DNA from: Aestuariicoccus sp032586235
Lineage (GTDB): Bacteria; Pseudomonadota; Alphaproteobacteria; Rhodobacterales; Rhodobacteraceae
Direction of reading: 5' to 3'
Length of the DNA stretch: 61,107 nt
Assembly (NCBI RefSeq): GCF_032586235.1
Contig: NZ_JAWHTD010000024.1
Span: forward strand, 1-61,107
Of the stretch, positions 1-10,058 are shown one piece after another (positions within the stretch are counted from its first letter, which is position 1; the number at the start of each line of letters is the position of its first letter). The position numbers and the translations under genes are program-made. A model generated the notes under the pieces. It did no database searches, was not told where the DNA came from, and saw nothing but the letters and a program-made list of their open reading frames with translations.

Positions 1-95
<95 letters not shown>

Positions 96-134
96 AATTC
101 AGGGCCACCAAAGGCCGCCGCAGCCGGGGAACGC

Positions 135-1208
135 TTACCGCGACAGCCCGCCGTGCAGCGTTGGCACGTCCAGCGCGGCAAAACCGTAGTGGCGCAGCCA
201 GCGCAGGTCTGAATCAAAGAAGGCGCGCAGGTCGGGGATGCCGTATTTCAGCATGGCGATCCGGTCGATCCCCATGCCGAAGGCAAAGCCCTGCCACTGG
301 TCCGGGTCCACCCCGGCAGCCGACAACACCTTGGGATGCACCATGCCAGAGCCCAGCACCTCCAGCCAGCCGTCGCCTTCACCCACTTTCAACTGCCCGT
401 CGACCCAGGAACACTGGATATCGACCTCGGCCGAAGGTTCGGTGAACGGGAAATGCGAAGCGCGGAAGCGGGTCTTCACGCCCTCGACCTCGAAGAAGGC
501 GGCAAAGAATTCCTCCAACACCCATTTCAGGTTGGCCATACTGATGTCACGGTCGATGGCCAGGCCCTCGACCTGGTGGAACATCGGCGTGTGGGTCTGG
601 TCGTAATCGGCGCGGTAGACGCGGCCCGGCGCGATGATCCGGCAGGGCGCGCCGTGCTTTTCCATGTGCCGGATCTGCACCGGCGAGGTGTGCGTGCGCA
701 GCACGTGGGGCGGGCGATCGTCGCCCTCGTCGCGGTGCATGTAGAACGTGTCCATCTCGGCCCGCGCGGGGTGGTGGCCCGGGATGTTGAGGGCGTCGAA
801 ATTGTACCAGTCGGTGTCGATCTGCGGCCCTTCGGCCACCGCAAAGCCCATGTCGGCAAAGATCGCCGTCACCTCTTCGCTGACCTGGCTGACCGGATGA
901 ATCGTTCCGGCGCGGCGCGCACGGCCCGGCAAGGTCACGTCGAGCCATTCGCCGCGCAGCCGTTCGTCGAGCGCCGCATCCGCCAGCGCCGCCTTCTTAG
1001 CGGCCAGCGCCGAATTGATCTCGTCCTTGAGCGCGTTCAGCGCAGGGCCCGCGACCTGGCGTTCCTCGGGCGTCATCTTGCCCAGCTCGCGCATCTTCAG
1101 GCTGATTTCACCCTTCTTGCCGACTGCTTGCACGCGCAGCTCTTCCAGCGCGGCCTCGTCGGCGGCACTGGCGATCAGGTCGATATATTTCTGGCGCAGA
1201 TCTTCCAT
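135..1208 (-). CDS. pheS: Phenylalanine--tRNA ligase alpha subunit
   Basis: This is the catalytic alpha subunit of the (alpha-beta)2 enzyme that charges tRNA-Phe in the cytoplasm. The protein is 357 aa, the usual length. An N-terminal coiled-coil region (about 1-90) precedes the class II synthetase core. Motif 2 is seen as GRVYRADYDQTH (195-206) and motif 3 as FGMGIDRIAML (310-320). I chose the ATG at 1208 because the mature N-terminus MEDLRQKYIDL matches the family and a GGAG lies just upstream; an upstream in-frame ATG at 1265 would add 19 unlikely residues. The beta subunit gene, pheT, is not in the window. The region downstream of the stop runs straight into the poly-C tract. Confidence 0.97.
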   Translation of the reverse strand: MEDLRQKYIDLIASAADEAALEELRVQAVGKKGEISLKMRELGKMTPEERQVAGPALNALKDEINSALAAKKAALADAALDERLRGEWLDVTLPGRARRAGTIHPVSQVSEEVTAIFADMGFAVAEGPQIDTDWYNFDALNIPGHHPARAEMDTFYMHRDEGDDRPPHVLRTHTSPVQIRHMEKHGAPCRIIAPGRVYRADYDQTHTPMFHQVEGLAIDRDISMANLKWVLEEFFAAFFEVEGVKTRFRASHFPFTEPSAEVDIQCSWVDGQLKVGEGDGWLEVLGSGMVHPKVLSAAGVDPDQWQGFAFGMGIDRIAMLKYGIPDLRAFFDSDLRWLRHYGFAALDVPTLHGGLSR

Positions 1209-1274
1209 CGCTCGGGCTCCAAATTCGTTGCGCGCATCCCTAGCGGCATGGGTCAACGGGTGCAAGCGCGGGGC

Positions 1275-1994
1275 TCAGTAGGCCCGTGCGGCGGCGGCAA
1301 GCTTTTCCAGTTCCGGATCGACGATGCCCAGCTCGGCGAAATGCCCGCAAAGGTTCTCGACATATTCCAGCGAGGTGCCCAGGAACCCCTGCCCGGTCGC
1401 ACAATAGCGCACCTGTTCCTCGAAGCTGAGATCGGCCTCGATCGAGGCGGCGGCGTGGTTGGCGACGAACCCCAACGCGTCGATCTTGCCGTGGTCGGTA
1501 TCGAGCTGGATCAGCCTGGCGTGATAGGCTGGGGCAATCTGTTCGCGAAACCAGATGCGGCGGGTTTCCCGCGACACGTCCTTGGCCGCGATGCGGAAGG
1601 CGAGCCCGTGGCAACCCTGCCCTTCGTCGAGCGCGGCCATTAGCCCCGGGGCATCGGCCGTCCCGCGCGCGCCCTTGGTGTCCTTCAGGATGAACCGGCG
1701 CTCGTGCAGAGGCGCACGGGCCCGGCGGATTTCGACAAAGTCGAAGGCCGGGTCCCACATTAGCGAGCCATAGGCAAAGACCCAGAGATCGCCACCTGGA
1801 TGGCGCGCCAGGAACCGGGCGCGCAGGGCCTCGATCTCGTCGACCGAATAGAGATCGTCGGTGGGGGCCCCGGCCTCGGTCAGGCGGGCGTGGAGCCGGT
1901 CTGGGTGGGTGTCGCGGAAATACGATTCGACCGGCGGCTTGATCTTGCCGCGCAGGCCCGGGTGGTGCCGGAAAGGATCGTCGGGATCGGACAT
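1275..1994 (-). CDS. ChaC-like gamma-glutamylcyclotransferase
   Basis: Probable gamma-glutamylcyclotransferase, which releases 5-oxoproline from gamma-glutamyl peptides. The ChaC branch acts on glutathione in the cytosol. The 239-aa protein carries the family signature FAYGSLMWDP (73-82), whose YGSL loop binds the gamma-glutamyl group. An acidic position in WFREQIAPAY (148-157) fits the catalytic glutamate. The N-terminal 70 residues are an extension common in alphaproteobacterial members. It sits between pheS and rplT on the same strand, 66 nt upstream of pheS, so the two may be co-transcribed. Family membership is solid; glutathione as the substrate is inferred. Confidence 0.85.
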   Translation of the reverse strand: MSDPDDPFRHHPGLRGKIKPPVESYFRDTHPDRLHARLTEAGAPTDDLYSVDEIEALRARFLARHPGGDLWVFAYGSLMWDPAFDFVEIRRARAPLHERRFILKDTKGARGTADAPGLMAALDEGQGCHGLAFRIAAKDVSRETRRIWFREQIAPAYHARLIQLDTDHGKIDALGFVANHAAASIEADLSFEEQVRYCATGQGFLGTSLEYVENLCGHFAELGIVDPELEKLAAAARAY

Positions 1995-2040
1995 TGCCGC
2001 AGGCTAGCAGGATCTTCCGGCCGCGCCAGCGTGAACCGCA

Positions 2041-2075
2041 AACAAAAAGGCCCCCGCCGGGCGGCGGGGGCCTTT
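2041..2075 (-). terminator. Intrinsic terminator of rpmI-rplT
   Basis: A perfect 13-bp stem has arms AAAGGCCCCCGCC (2046-2058) and GGCGGGGGCCTTT (2063-2075) around a 4-nt loop. On the minus strand it is followed by TTTTTGTT. It lies 22 nt beyond the rplT stop codon, so it should end the ribosomal protein transcript. Confidence 0.85.
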
Positions 2076-2096
2076 CGTGAAGCGTTGGTATGGCGC

Positions 2097-2462
2097 TCAG
2101 GCGGCCAGGGCGCCTTTGGCCTGATCCACGATGGCATTGAACGCATCGGGCTCGTGCACGGCGAGATCGGCCAGTACCTTGCGGTCCACCTCGATGCCCG
2201 CCAGCGTCAGGCCGTTGATGAAGCGCGAATAGGTCAGCGATTCGTCATGGGCGCGGACGGCTGCGTTGATCCGCTGGATCCACAGGGCGCGGAAATTACG
2301 CTTGCGGTTCTTGCGGTCGCGCGTGGCATACTGGTTGGCCTTGTCCACAGCCTGCGCCGCCACCTTGAAGGTGTTCTTGCGGCGGCCATAATAGCCTTTT
2401 GCGGCCTTGATGACCTTCTTGTGGCGTGCGTGAGTGACGGTTCCGCCTTTGACTCGGGACAT
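2097..2462 (-). CDS. rplT: 50S ribosomal protein L20
   Basis: Ribosomal protein L20 binds 23S rRNA early in large-subunit assembly. The 121-aa product has the typical start MSRVKGGTVTHARHKKVIKA, a very basic N-terminal tail and a helical C-terminal domain (INAAVRAHDESLTYSRFINGL and onward). It follows rpmI by 17 nt in the conserved rpmI-rplT order. infC, which often precedes this pair in other bacteria, is absent here. A strong terminator follows at 2041-2075. Confidence 0.98.
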   Translation of the reverse strand: MSRVKGGTVTHARHKKVIKAAKGYYGRRKNTFKVAAQAVDKANQYATRDRKNRKRNFRALWIQRINAAVRAHDESLTYSRFINGLTLAGIEVDRKVLADLAVHEPDAFNAIVDQAKGALAA

Positions 2463-2479
2463 TCTCTAATCCTCCTGCT

Positions 2480-2680
2480 TCAGCGGTCGTAGGGCATGAA
2501 GCCCTTGATGATCTTGGCATCGGGCTCGGACAGGGTGGTCGTCCCGCGTGCATCACGGATGAATTTCTTGGTGCGCTTGATCATGCCGTGGCGCTTGCCG
2601 GCCTGAGCGCTGATCACCTTGCCGGTGGCGCTCACCTTAAAGCGCTTCTTGGCGCTGGATTTCGTCTTCATCTTTGGCAT
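2480..2680 (-). CDS. rpmI: 50S ribosomal protein L35
   Basis: Small, highly basic large-subunit protein of 66 aa. It begins MPKMKTKSSAKKRFKVSATG and contains the conserved KRHGMIKRTKKF stretch (about 29-40). It is the first gene of the rpmI-rplT operon. A clear ribosome binding site (GAAGGAGAGCGAAATG) precedes the start, and a candidate sigma-70-type promoter lies at 2753-2781. Confidence 0.98.
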   Translation of the reverse strand: MPKMKTKSSAKKRFKVSATGKVISAQAGKRHGMIKRTKKFIRDARGTTTLSEPDAKIIKGFMPYDR

Positions 2681-2752
2681 TTCGCTCTCCTTCAGGGTCG
2701 TTCACGCGCGACTCGGCATGCCGTTCCGGCCGGCCACGCGGATCAGACGCGC

Positions 2753-2781
2753 CGTATAGGCGCTCGCTATTTGCGATGCAA
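2753..2781 (-). promoter_or_regulatory. Candidate sigma-70-type promoter of rpmI-rplT
   Basis: On the minus strand, TTGCAT (2781-2776) and TATACG (2758-2753) are separated by exactly 17 bp, about 70 nt upstream of the rpmI start. Spacing and sequences fit a housekeeping promoter. No transcript data are available. Confidence 0.45.
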
Positions 2782-2797
2782 GGGCGTTTGTCGACGC

Positions 2798-3031
2798 TCA
2801 GCCGGTGAATTTGGCGATCACGCGGTAGATCGCCGTGGGCACCTCGTCGATCCGGTAGCCACCCTCCCGGGCCTGGACCGCATAGACCATCAGCCCACCG
2901 CCGAGGATCAGCGCCACGGCGGCGGCACGCGGAGAGCGTCCGTCGGACATGGCCGAGACCATGGCGGGCACCGACAGCACGGCGATCGCCAGGCCCATGA
3001 CCAGGCTCGTATCGGGGTCCATGACGGTCAA
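2798..3031 (-). CDS. Small two-helix membrane protein, function unknown
   Basis: A 77-aa protein with two predicted hydrophobic segments (about 10-27 and 36-53), a short charged linker (SDGRSPRA) between them, and a C-terminal tail after YAVQAREGGYRIDE. This is the layout of a small inner-membrane hairpin protein. It lies between pyk and rpmI on the same strand, about 30 nt downstream of pyk, so it is probably co-transcribed with pyk. A second in-frame ATG at codon 4 is an alternative start. I do not recognise a characterised family. Coding assignment rests on the clean frame, the membrane pattern and the tight spacing. Confidence 0.7.
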   Translation of the reverse strand: MTVMDPDTSLVMGLAIAVLSVPAMVSAMSDGRSPRAAAVALILGGGLMVYAVQAREGGYRIDEVPTAIYRVIAKFTG

Positions 3032-3061
3032 CCTCGGGTCGCAGTTGACGACAATCCGAAA

Positions 3062-4507
<1,446 letters not shown>

Positions 4508-4639
4508 ATGATCGGATCCCAAATTTCGGTTCAAAGCGGTTGGCGGAGCCCTGTTACCGCTAACGCATCCCCGGCGTTATTGTCCATTCCCAATCCCCGC
4601 GCAACTGACTATGTCATGCGCGAGAGGTACGACAGGTCT

Positions 4640-5377
4640 ATGATATACCAACCATTCCACATCGAGGGGCAAGACCGCCACTCGCGGTTTCTGATCACCT
4701 GCGACCATGCGTCTAACGTCGTGCCACCGGATCTGGGCGGAACTCTGGGGCTGCCCGATGCCGATATGGCACGCCATATCGCCTATGACGTCGGCGCGGC
4801 GGGCGTGTCGCGGGCGCTGGGACGGGCGCTGGGTGCGCCGGTGCTCTTGTCGAATTTCTCGCGCCTGGTGATCGACCCGAACCGGGGCGAGGACGACCCC
4901 ACCCTGCTGATGAAGATCTATGACGGGTCGGTCATCCCGGGCAACCGTGACGCCGATGCGGTGGAACGCGAACGGCGGCTGAACGCCTACTACCGCCCCT
5001 ATCATCAGGCGTATGAAGAGCTTGCCGCGCGGCGCGACGACATCGCCATAATCGCCGTGCATTCCTTTACCCGACGGCTGCGCGCCCGGCCGTCGCGGCC
5101 CTGGCATGTGGGGATCCTGCACGCCTGGGACGCGCGGCTGTCCGATCCGCTGATCGAACTGCTTCAGGCCGAGCCGGACCTGACCGTGGGGCGCAACGAG
5201 CCCTATCCGGGCCATCTGCCCGGCGACGCCATCGACCGGCACGGCCTGCGGCATGGCCGCATCAACACGCTGATCGAACTGCGCAACGACCTGATCGAAA
5301 CCGATGCCGCGCAGGCCCATTGGGGCGCGCGGCTCGCCCCGCTGCTCGAGGCGGCGCTGGCGCAGGTTGCCGACTGA
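4640..5377 (+). CDS. N-formylglutamate amidohydrolase family protein
   Basis: A member of the FGase/HutG2-like family of zinc-dependent hydrolases that remove formyl groups from N-formyl amino acids such as N-formylglutamate. The 245-aa protein has the signature LITCDHASNVVP (about 19-30), where D and H are probable metal ligands, then NFSRLVIDPNR (about 72-82) and AVHSFTR (about 137-143). It is divergent from pyk and followed 18 nt later by a DUF1244 gene, probably in one transcript. No histidine-degradation genes are nearby, so a role in histidine breakdown is not supported by context. An alternative in-frame ATG lies at 4616. Confidence 0.87.
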   Translation: MIYQPFHIEGQDRHSRFLITCDHASNVVPPDLGGTLGLPDADMARHIAYDVGAAGVSRALGRALGAPVLLSNFSRLVIDPNRGEDDPTLLMKIYDGSVIPGNRDADAVERERRLNAYYRPYHQAYEELAARRDDIAIIAVHSFTRRLRARPSRPWHVGILHAWDARLSDPLIELLQAEPDLTVGRNEPYPGHLPGDAIDRHGLRHGRINTLIELRNDLIETDAAQAHWGARLAPLLEAALAQVAD

Positions 5378-5395
5378 CAGAACAAGGAGACCCCC

Positions 5396-5710
5396 ATGGA
5401 CGACCAGACCCGCATCGAGATCGAGGCCGCCGCCTTTCGCCGTTTGCGCCAGCATCTGATGCAAGACCGCACGGATGTGCAGAACATCGATATGATGAAC
5501 CTCACCGGGTTCTGCCGGAATTGCCTGAGCCGCTGGTATCAGGAGGCCGCCAACGAACGCGGCATCGAGATGTCCAAGGACGAGGGCCGCGAGGTGTTCT
5601 ACGGGATGACGATGGCCGAATGGAAGGCCAACTACCAGACCGACGCCGGCGCCGACAAGCAGCAGGCCTTCGAGAAGGCCTTCAAGGAAAACGTCACCGA
5701 CAAGGGGTAA
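5396..5710 (+). CDS. DUF1244 family protein
   Basis: A 104-aa cytosolic protein of the DUF1244 family, helical and conserved mainly in alpha- and gammaproteobacteria, with no established function. The conserved centre is visible: DVQNIDMMNLTGFCRNCLSR (27-46), with the CRNC cysteine pair, followed by WYQEAANERG and GREVFYGMTMAEWK. An AAGGAGA ribosome binding site sits just upstream. It is close behind the N-formylglutamate amidohydrolase-like gene on the same strand. The cysteine pair could bind metal, but that is only a suggestion from spacing. Confidence 0.88.
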   Translation: MDDQTRIEIEAAAFRRLRQHLMQDRTDVQNIDMMNLTGFCRNCLSRWYQEAANERGIEMSKDEGREVFYGMTMAEWKANYQTDAGADKQQAFEKAFKENVTDKG

Positions 5711-5731
5711 CGGAGCGCCCTGTGCCGGGTT

Positions 5732-5880
<149 letters not shown>

Positions 5881-5894
5881 CGGGTGCGGGTACC

Positions 5895-6758
5895 TCAGAT
5901 CGCCTGTTTGCGCGATTCGTCGAGGTAGATTTCGCGCAGGCGCAGCGCGCGGGCGCCCGGTGTGCCGTCGCCCAGCGCGACGCCGTCGATCTCGACCACC
6001 GGCATCACGAAGGTGCTGGCGGAGGTGATGAAGGCCTCGTCCGCCGCCTGCGCTTCGTCGATCGAGAAATTCCGCTCTTCGACCTCCATCTGCGCCTCGC
6101 GGGCGAAGCGCAGCACGGCGGCGCGGGTGATCCCGTGCAGGATGTCGTTGGACAGGGCGCGGGTGACGATCTTGTTGCCCTTGATGATATAGGCGTTGTT
6201 GCTGGTCCCCTCGGTCACGAAGCCGTCCTCGACCATCCAGGCGTCGTCGGCCCCGGCCTTTTTGGCCATCATCTTGCCCATGGACGGATAGAGCAGCTGC
6301 ACCGTCTTGATGTCGCGGCGGCCCCAGCGCTGGTCCTCGATGCTGATGATCTTCATGCCCTTTTTCGCGGCAGGGCTGTGGGCCAGACCAGGCTTGTTCT
6401 GCGTAAAAAGCACGATGGTGGGCTCGGTCGTTTCCGGGTCGGGGAAGACGAAATCGCGGTCGGCGGGCGCACCGCGGGTGATCTGCAGATAGACCAGCCC
6501 CTCGTCGATGCCGTTGCGGCGGACCAGTTCGCGGTGCACCTCGAGCAGGGCATCCTTGCCGATGGGCGCGCGCATGTCCAGCTCGTCCAGCGACCGCTGA
6601 AGCCGCACGGCGTGGCCGTCGAAGTCGATCAGCTTGCCGTCCAGAACGCTGGTCACCTCGTAGACGCCGTCGGCCATCAGGAAGGCGCGGTCGAAGATCG
6701 ACACCTTGGCTTCGGTTTCGGGCAGGTAGTCACCGTTGAGATAGACGATACGGGTCAT
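5895..6758 (-). CDS. dat: D-amino-acid transaminase
   Basis: A PLP-dependent class IV (branched-chain/D-amino-acid) aminotransferase that would interconvert D-alanine and D-glutamate with their keto acids. The 287-aa length is normal. It begins MTRIVYLNGDYLPETEAKVS, followed by IFDRAFLMADGVYE (about 21-34). The PLP-binding lysine region lies in MKIISIEDQRWGRRDIKTVQLL (the lysine of DIKT, about 145). The cofactor phosphate segment is EGTSNNAYIIK. It is convergent with the DUF1244 gene and divergent from the next gene. Distinguishing D-amino-acid from branched-chain specificity is an inference from overall resemblance. D-glutamate genes dgcN and dgcA lie 1-3 kb away. Confidence 0.88.
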   Translation of the reverse strand: MTRIVYLNGDYLPETEAKVSIFDRAFLMADGVYEVTSVLDGKLIDFDGHAVRLQRSLDELDMRAPIGKDALLEVHRELVRRNGIDEGLVYLQITRGAPADRDFVFPDPETTEPTIVLFTQNKPGLAHSPAAKKGMKIISIEDQRWGRRDIKTVQLLYPSMGKMMAKKAGADDAWMVEDGFVTEGTSNNAYIIKGNKIVTRALSNDILHGITRAAVLRFAREAQMEVEERNFSIDEAQAADEAFITSASTFVMPVVEIDGVALGDGTPGARALRLREIYLDESRKQAI

Positions 6759-6921
6759 GATGTCGGTCTTTCGGGCTGGGTTGCGGAAGGGTCGCTTACT
6801 GCCCTGCTTTAGCGGCCCGACCGGCGTATCTTCAAGCCGATTCGGTCCGGGGTCGGCAAGGCTTTGTACGGCGCCAGAACAATCTGCTACGCTGGGACGG
6901 ATTGAAACCAGGGGTATTCCA

Positions 6922-7926
6922 ATGGCAGTAACGCCGGAGCTTTCGGACTATGTGCAGGCCGCTCTCAGGCGCGGCGACACGCCCGACGCCATTCGCGCCA
7001 CCCTGGACAAGGCCGGCTGGACGCGGACCGAGATCGACGCCGCCCTTGCCGGATGGATGGTGCAGGAGGGCGCGGCGGTGCCCCGCCCGATGCGGTCGAG
7101 CGCGGCGCGGGATGCATTGTTCTACGCGCTGCTCTTCGTCGTCTTCGGCATGGTGGCGGGCAATGTGCTGACGCTCTTCCTGGGGCAGATCGACTATTGG
7201 ATGCCCGAGCCGGGCGAGAGCGGCAGCTATTACCGGCTGGCCGGGCTGCGCTGGTCGATGGCGGCGCTGATCGTCTTCACCCCGGCGTTCTTCTTTCTCG
7301 ACCGATCCGACGGGCGCGCCACCACCGCCGATCCGTCGCGCAGGCATGGCAAGATACGCCGTTGGCTGTCGGCGCTGGCCATGCTGATCGCCGTGATCAC
7401 CCTGCTGGGGGATGCGCTGTTCCTGATCTACACGTGGCTCGACGGCCAGGTGACCGCGCGGTTCCTCGTGAAGTCGCTGACCGTGGCCCTGCTGGCCACC
7501 GTCGTGCTGATCTATTTCCGCGAGGACCGTGGCCTGCGGCTCGCCGCGCTGCCGGTACCCGCCAATGCGGTGCTGGTCGGGATGGCGGCGCTCGCCCTCG
7601 GCCTGTCGCTCTGGATCATCGGCGGCCCGGGCCAGGGCCAGATGGAACAGCGCGACCGCTGGCGGATCGACGACCTGCGCACTCTGGCCCGCGATGTGGC
7701 CGTCTGCGACGTGATCGACCGAACGACCCTGCCCGAAACGCTCGACCCCATGACCTGCGCGCGCAATCCGTCCAACCTGACCGGATACGCCAGCGACGTC
7801 ACCTACCGGCGGATCAGCGCGACGGAATACGAGCTCTGCATCGAGGTCGAGTTTCCACCGGCCCTTTCGGGCTACGATCTGCGTGTCGATGGCAACAGGG
7901 TCTGCGTCTGGCGCGAAGCGGAATAA
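6922..7926 (+). CDS. DUF5671-like multi-pass membrane protein
   Basis: A 334-aa protein of unknown function. Residues 1-50 form a soluble segment with a repeat-like helical pattern (DYVQAALRRGDTPDAIRATL). It is followed by four or more membrane helices: about 62-82, 103-125, 148-170 and 180-200, plus one near 215-235. The segment RDALFYALLFVVFGMVAGNV and its spacing to the next helices recall the DUF5671 domain. A C-terminal, probably periplasmic domain has two cysteines (VAVCDVIDR and DPMTCARN). The start was taken at the ATG before AVTPELSDY, with AGGGG upstream. It is divergent from dat. Confidence 0.75.
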   Translation: MAVTPELSDYVQAALRRGDTPDAIRATLDKAGWTRTEIDAALAGWMVQEGAAVPRPMRSSAARDALFYALLFVVFGMVAGNVLTLFLGQIDYWMPEPGESGSYYRLAGLRWSMAALIVFTPAFFFLDRSDGRATTADPSRRHGKIRRWLSALAMLIAVITLLGDALFLIYTWLDGQVTARFLVKSLTVALLATVVLIYFREDRGLRLAALPVPANAVLVGMAALALGLSLWIIGGPGQGQMEQRDRWRIDDLRTLARDVAVCDVIDRTTLPETLDPMTCARNPSNLTGYASDVTYRRISATEYELCIEVEFPPALSGYDLRVDGNRVCVWREAE

Positions 7927-7932
7927 ACCGGG

Positions 7933-8898
7933 TCAGCCCCAAAGCGCCGCTTCGGGCGGATGCACCCCGTCGGCGTCGTAGCGCAGCGGCGGATCGCGGT
8001 CCTCGGCCAACAACAGAGGCCCGTCCAGATCGGTCACCATGGCGCCCTGCGCGACAAGCACCGCCGGCGCCATGGCCAGGCTCGATCCGACCATGCAGCC
8101 CACCATGATCCCGTAGCCCTCGGAACGGGCCGCGTCCCGCAGCGCCAGCGCCTCGGTCAGCCCGCCGGTCTTGTCGAGCTTGATGTTCACAACATCGTAC
8201 TTGCCCTTGAGCCCGGGCAGGCTGGCGCGGTCGTGACAGCTTTCGTCGGCGCAGACTGGCACTGGCCGGTCGAGCCCGACCAGCGCGTCGTCCTCTCCCG
8301 CAGGCAAGGGCTGTTCCACCAGCGCCACGCCCAGCCGCTGAAGATGCGGCGCGAGATCGGCATAGACGGGCGCGCTCCAGCCCTCGTTGGCATCCACGAT
8401 GATCTGTGCCTCGGGCGCACCGCGCCGCACCGCCTCGAGCCGGGGCATGTCGTCGGGCGTGCCCAGCTTGATCTTCAGCAGCGGGCGGTGGGCATGGGTG
8501 CGCGCGGCGGCTTCCATCCGCTCGGGCGTATCGAGCGACAGCGTATAGGCGCTGACCTCGGGCCCGGGTGCAGCCAGCCCGGCCAGGTCCCACGCCCGGC
8601 GCCCGGCCCGCTTGGCCTCCAGATCCCACAGGGCGCAATCCACCGCGTTGCGGGCCGCCCCGGCGGGCAAGAGCCCGGCAAGGTCGTCGCGGGTGAAAGA
8701 CCCCGGCAGACCGGCGATCTGCGCCTCGACGCTGTCCAGCGTCTCGTCATAGCGCGCATAGGGCACGCATTCGCCGCGCCCCCGCCAAGGCCCGTCGCTT
8801 ATATGCACGGTCAGCACCTTCGCCTCGGTCCGCGACCCGCGGCTGATCGTGAAAGCCTGCGCCAGGCGGAATACGTCGCGCGTTACCTCAAGCTGCAA
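7933..8898 (-). CDS. dgcA: N-acetyl-D-glutamate racemase (enolase superfamily)
   Basis: Member of the dipeptide epimerase/mandelate racemase branch of the enolase superfamily. In the DgcN-DgcA pathway it racemises N-acetyl-D-glutamate to N-acetyl-L-glutamate. The 321-aa protein has the catalytic KIK (142-144), metal ligands D169 (VDAN), E195 (VEQP) and D218 (CADES), and the second lysine region KLDKTGG (240-246). The predicted start is a TTG at 8898 with AGGGAGAT upstream; there is no ATG in frame near it. It lies 116 nt downstream of dgcN on the same strand. That neighbour decides the call, since sequence alone would also allow L-Ala-D/L-Glu epimerase. Confidence 0.85.
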   Translation of the reverse strand: MQLEVTRDVFRLAQAFTISRGSRTEAKVLTVHISDGPWRGRGECVPYARYDETLDSVEAQIAGLPGSFTRDDLAGLLPAGAARNAVDCALWDLEAKRAGRRAWDLAGLAAPGPEVSAYTLSLDTPERMEAAARTHAHRPLLKIKLGTPDDMPRLEAVRRGAPEAQIIVDANEGWSAPVYADLAPHLQRLGVALVEQPLPAGEDDALVGLDRPVPVCADESCHDRASLPGLKGKYDVVNIKLDKTGGLTEALALRDAARSEGYGIMVGCMVGSSLAMAPAVLVAQGAMVTDLDGPLLLAEDRDPPLRYDADGVHPPEAALWG

Positions 8899-8950
8899 AA
8901 TCCATCTCCCTTTCCTGTCCCCGAACACCCGGCGCCCCAAAGCGCAAATC

Positions 8951-8988
8951 ACGAAACCAAAGCGCCCCGCGGGATGGCGGGTGGGGCG
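8951..8988 (-). terminator. Possible weak terminator or attenuator between dgcN and dgcA
   Basis: On the minus strand, arms CGCCCC (8988-8983) and GGGGCG (8968-8963), extended by partly paired GC-rich bases, are followed by a T-rich stretch (TTTGGTTT). It sits in the 116-nt gap between dgcN and dgcA and could reduce read-through. The stem is imperfect and the T-run is broken. Confidence 0.3.
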
Positions 8989-9014
8989 TCGTGCCTTGGC
9001 ACGCGCGCCTCCCG

Positions 9015-10016
9015 TCAGACCGCGGCCAGAGCCTCGGCCAGCCTCCCGGCGCCCTGGCGGAACGGATCGACCGTCGGCAGGCCCATCTGCGCCTCGATCT
9101 CCGCCAGATAGGCCTCGGCCTCGGCCGCGCCCATGTGCTGGGTGTTGACCGAGATGCCCACCACCTGGCACGCCGGGTTCGCCACCCGCGCCAACCCCAG
9201 CGCGGTATCGCGCAGCACTTCGAGGCTCGGCAGGGCATAGCCCGGCAAACCGCGCATATGGGTGCGCGTCGGCTCGTGACTCAGGATCAGCGCATCCGGC
9301 TGCCCCCCGTGCACCAGCGCCATGGTCACACCCGAGAACGACACGTGAAAGAGGCTCCCCTGCCCCTCGATGATATCCCAGTGATCGTCGTCGTTGTCCG
9401 GCGTCAGCCACTCCACCGCACCGGCCATGAAATCCGCCACCACCGCGTCCAGCGGCACGCCGTCGCCGGTGATCAGAATGCCCGTCTGCCCGGTGGCGCG
9501 GAAGGTGCTCTTCATCCCGCGCTCACGCATGGCGGCGTCCAGCGCCAGCGCCGTGTACATCTTGCCGACCGAGCAATCCGTGCCCACGGCCAGCACCCGC
9601 TTGCCCCGGCGCTTGACCCCGTCGGCGATGGGATAATCGACCTCGGGCACCCGCACGTCATGCAGCGCCCGGCCCGTCGCCGCGGCCACCGCCGCCAGAT
9701 CGGGTTCGTTGCGCAGAAGGTTGTGCAGGCCAGAGGCCAGATCAAAGCCTTCCTCCAGCGCATTCACCAGCACCTTCTTCCATGCCGGGCTGATCTTTCC
9801 GCCACGGTTGGCCACGCCCACCACCAGCGTCTTCGCACCGGCGGCCTTGGCCTCGGCCAGGGTCATATCGGTCAGCTTCATGTCGGCCTTGCAGCCGTCC
9901 ATCCGGAACTGGCCCACGCAATTCTCCGGCCGCCAGTCCTTGATCCCCTGCGCCACCTTTGCGGACAGGGCATCGGGCGCATCGCCGAGGAACAAAAGAT
10001 AGGGTGTCTGGATCAT
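9015..10016 (-). CDS. dgcN: D-glutamate N-acetyltransferase DgcN (DUF1611 family)
   Basis: Belongs to the DUF1611 family. DgcN members acetylate D-glutamate so that DgcA can racemise it. The 333-aa protein starts MIQTPYLLFLGDAPD. It has an N-terminal Rossmann-like domain (about 1-125) and a P-loop-like segment GTDCSVGKM (145-153) followed by YTALALD. The C-terminal half holds DDDHWDIIEGQGSLFHVSF and LSHEPTRTHMRGLPGY. The start has a strong ribosome binding site (AAGGAG), and the palindrome at 10059-10075 lies upstream. With dgcA it forms a D-glutamate utilisation pair. The family's usual LysR-type regulator DgcR is not adjacent. Confidence 0.9.
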   Translation of the reverse strand: MIQTPYLLFLGDAPDALSAKVAQGIKDWRPENCVGQFRMDGCKADMKLTDMTLAEAKAAGAKTLVVGVANRGGKISPAWKKVLVNALEEGFDLASGLHNLLRNEPDLAAVAAATGRALHDVRVPEVDYPIADGVKRRGKRVLAVGTDCSVGKMYTALALDAAMRERGMKSTFRATGQTGILITGDGVPLDAVVADFMAGAVEWLTPDNDDDHWDIIEGQGSLFHVSFSGVTMALVHGGQPDALILSHEPTRTHMRGLPGYALPSLEVLRDTALGLARVANPACQVVGISVNTQHMGAAEAEAYLAEIEAQMGLPTVDPFRQGAGRLAEALAAV

Positions 10017-10058
10017 GGCGGTCTCCTTGGGTAATCGCCTCATCATTGCCCATCGCCC

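Noticed and set aside
8899..9411. An N-terminal extension of dgcA reaching into dgcN
   Set aside because: It overlaps dgcN in another frame and does not resemble the enolase-superfamily capping domain. The TTG at 8898 with a good ribosome site fits the family.
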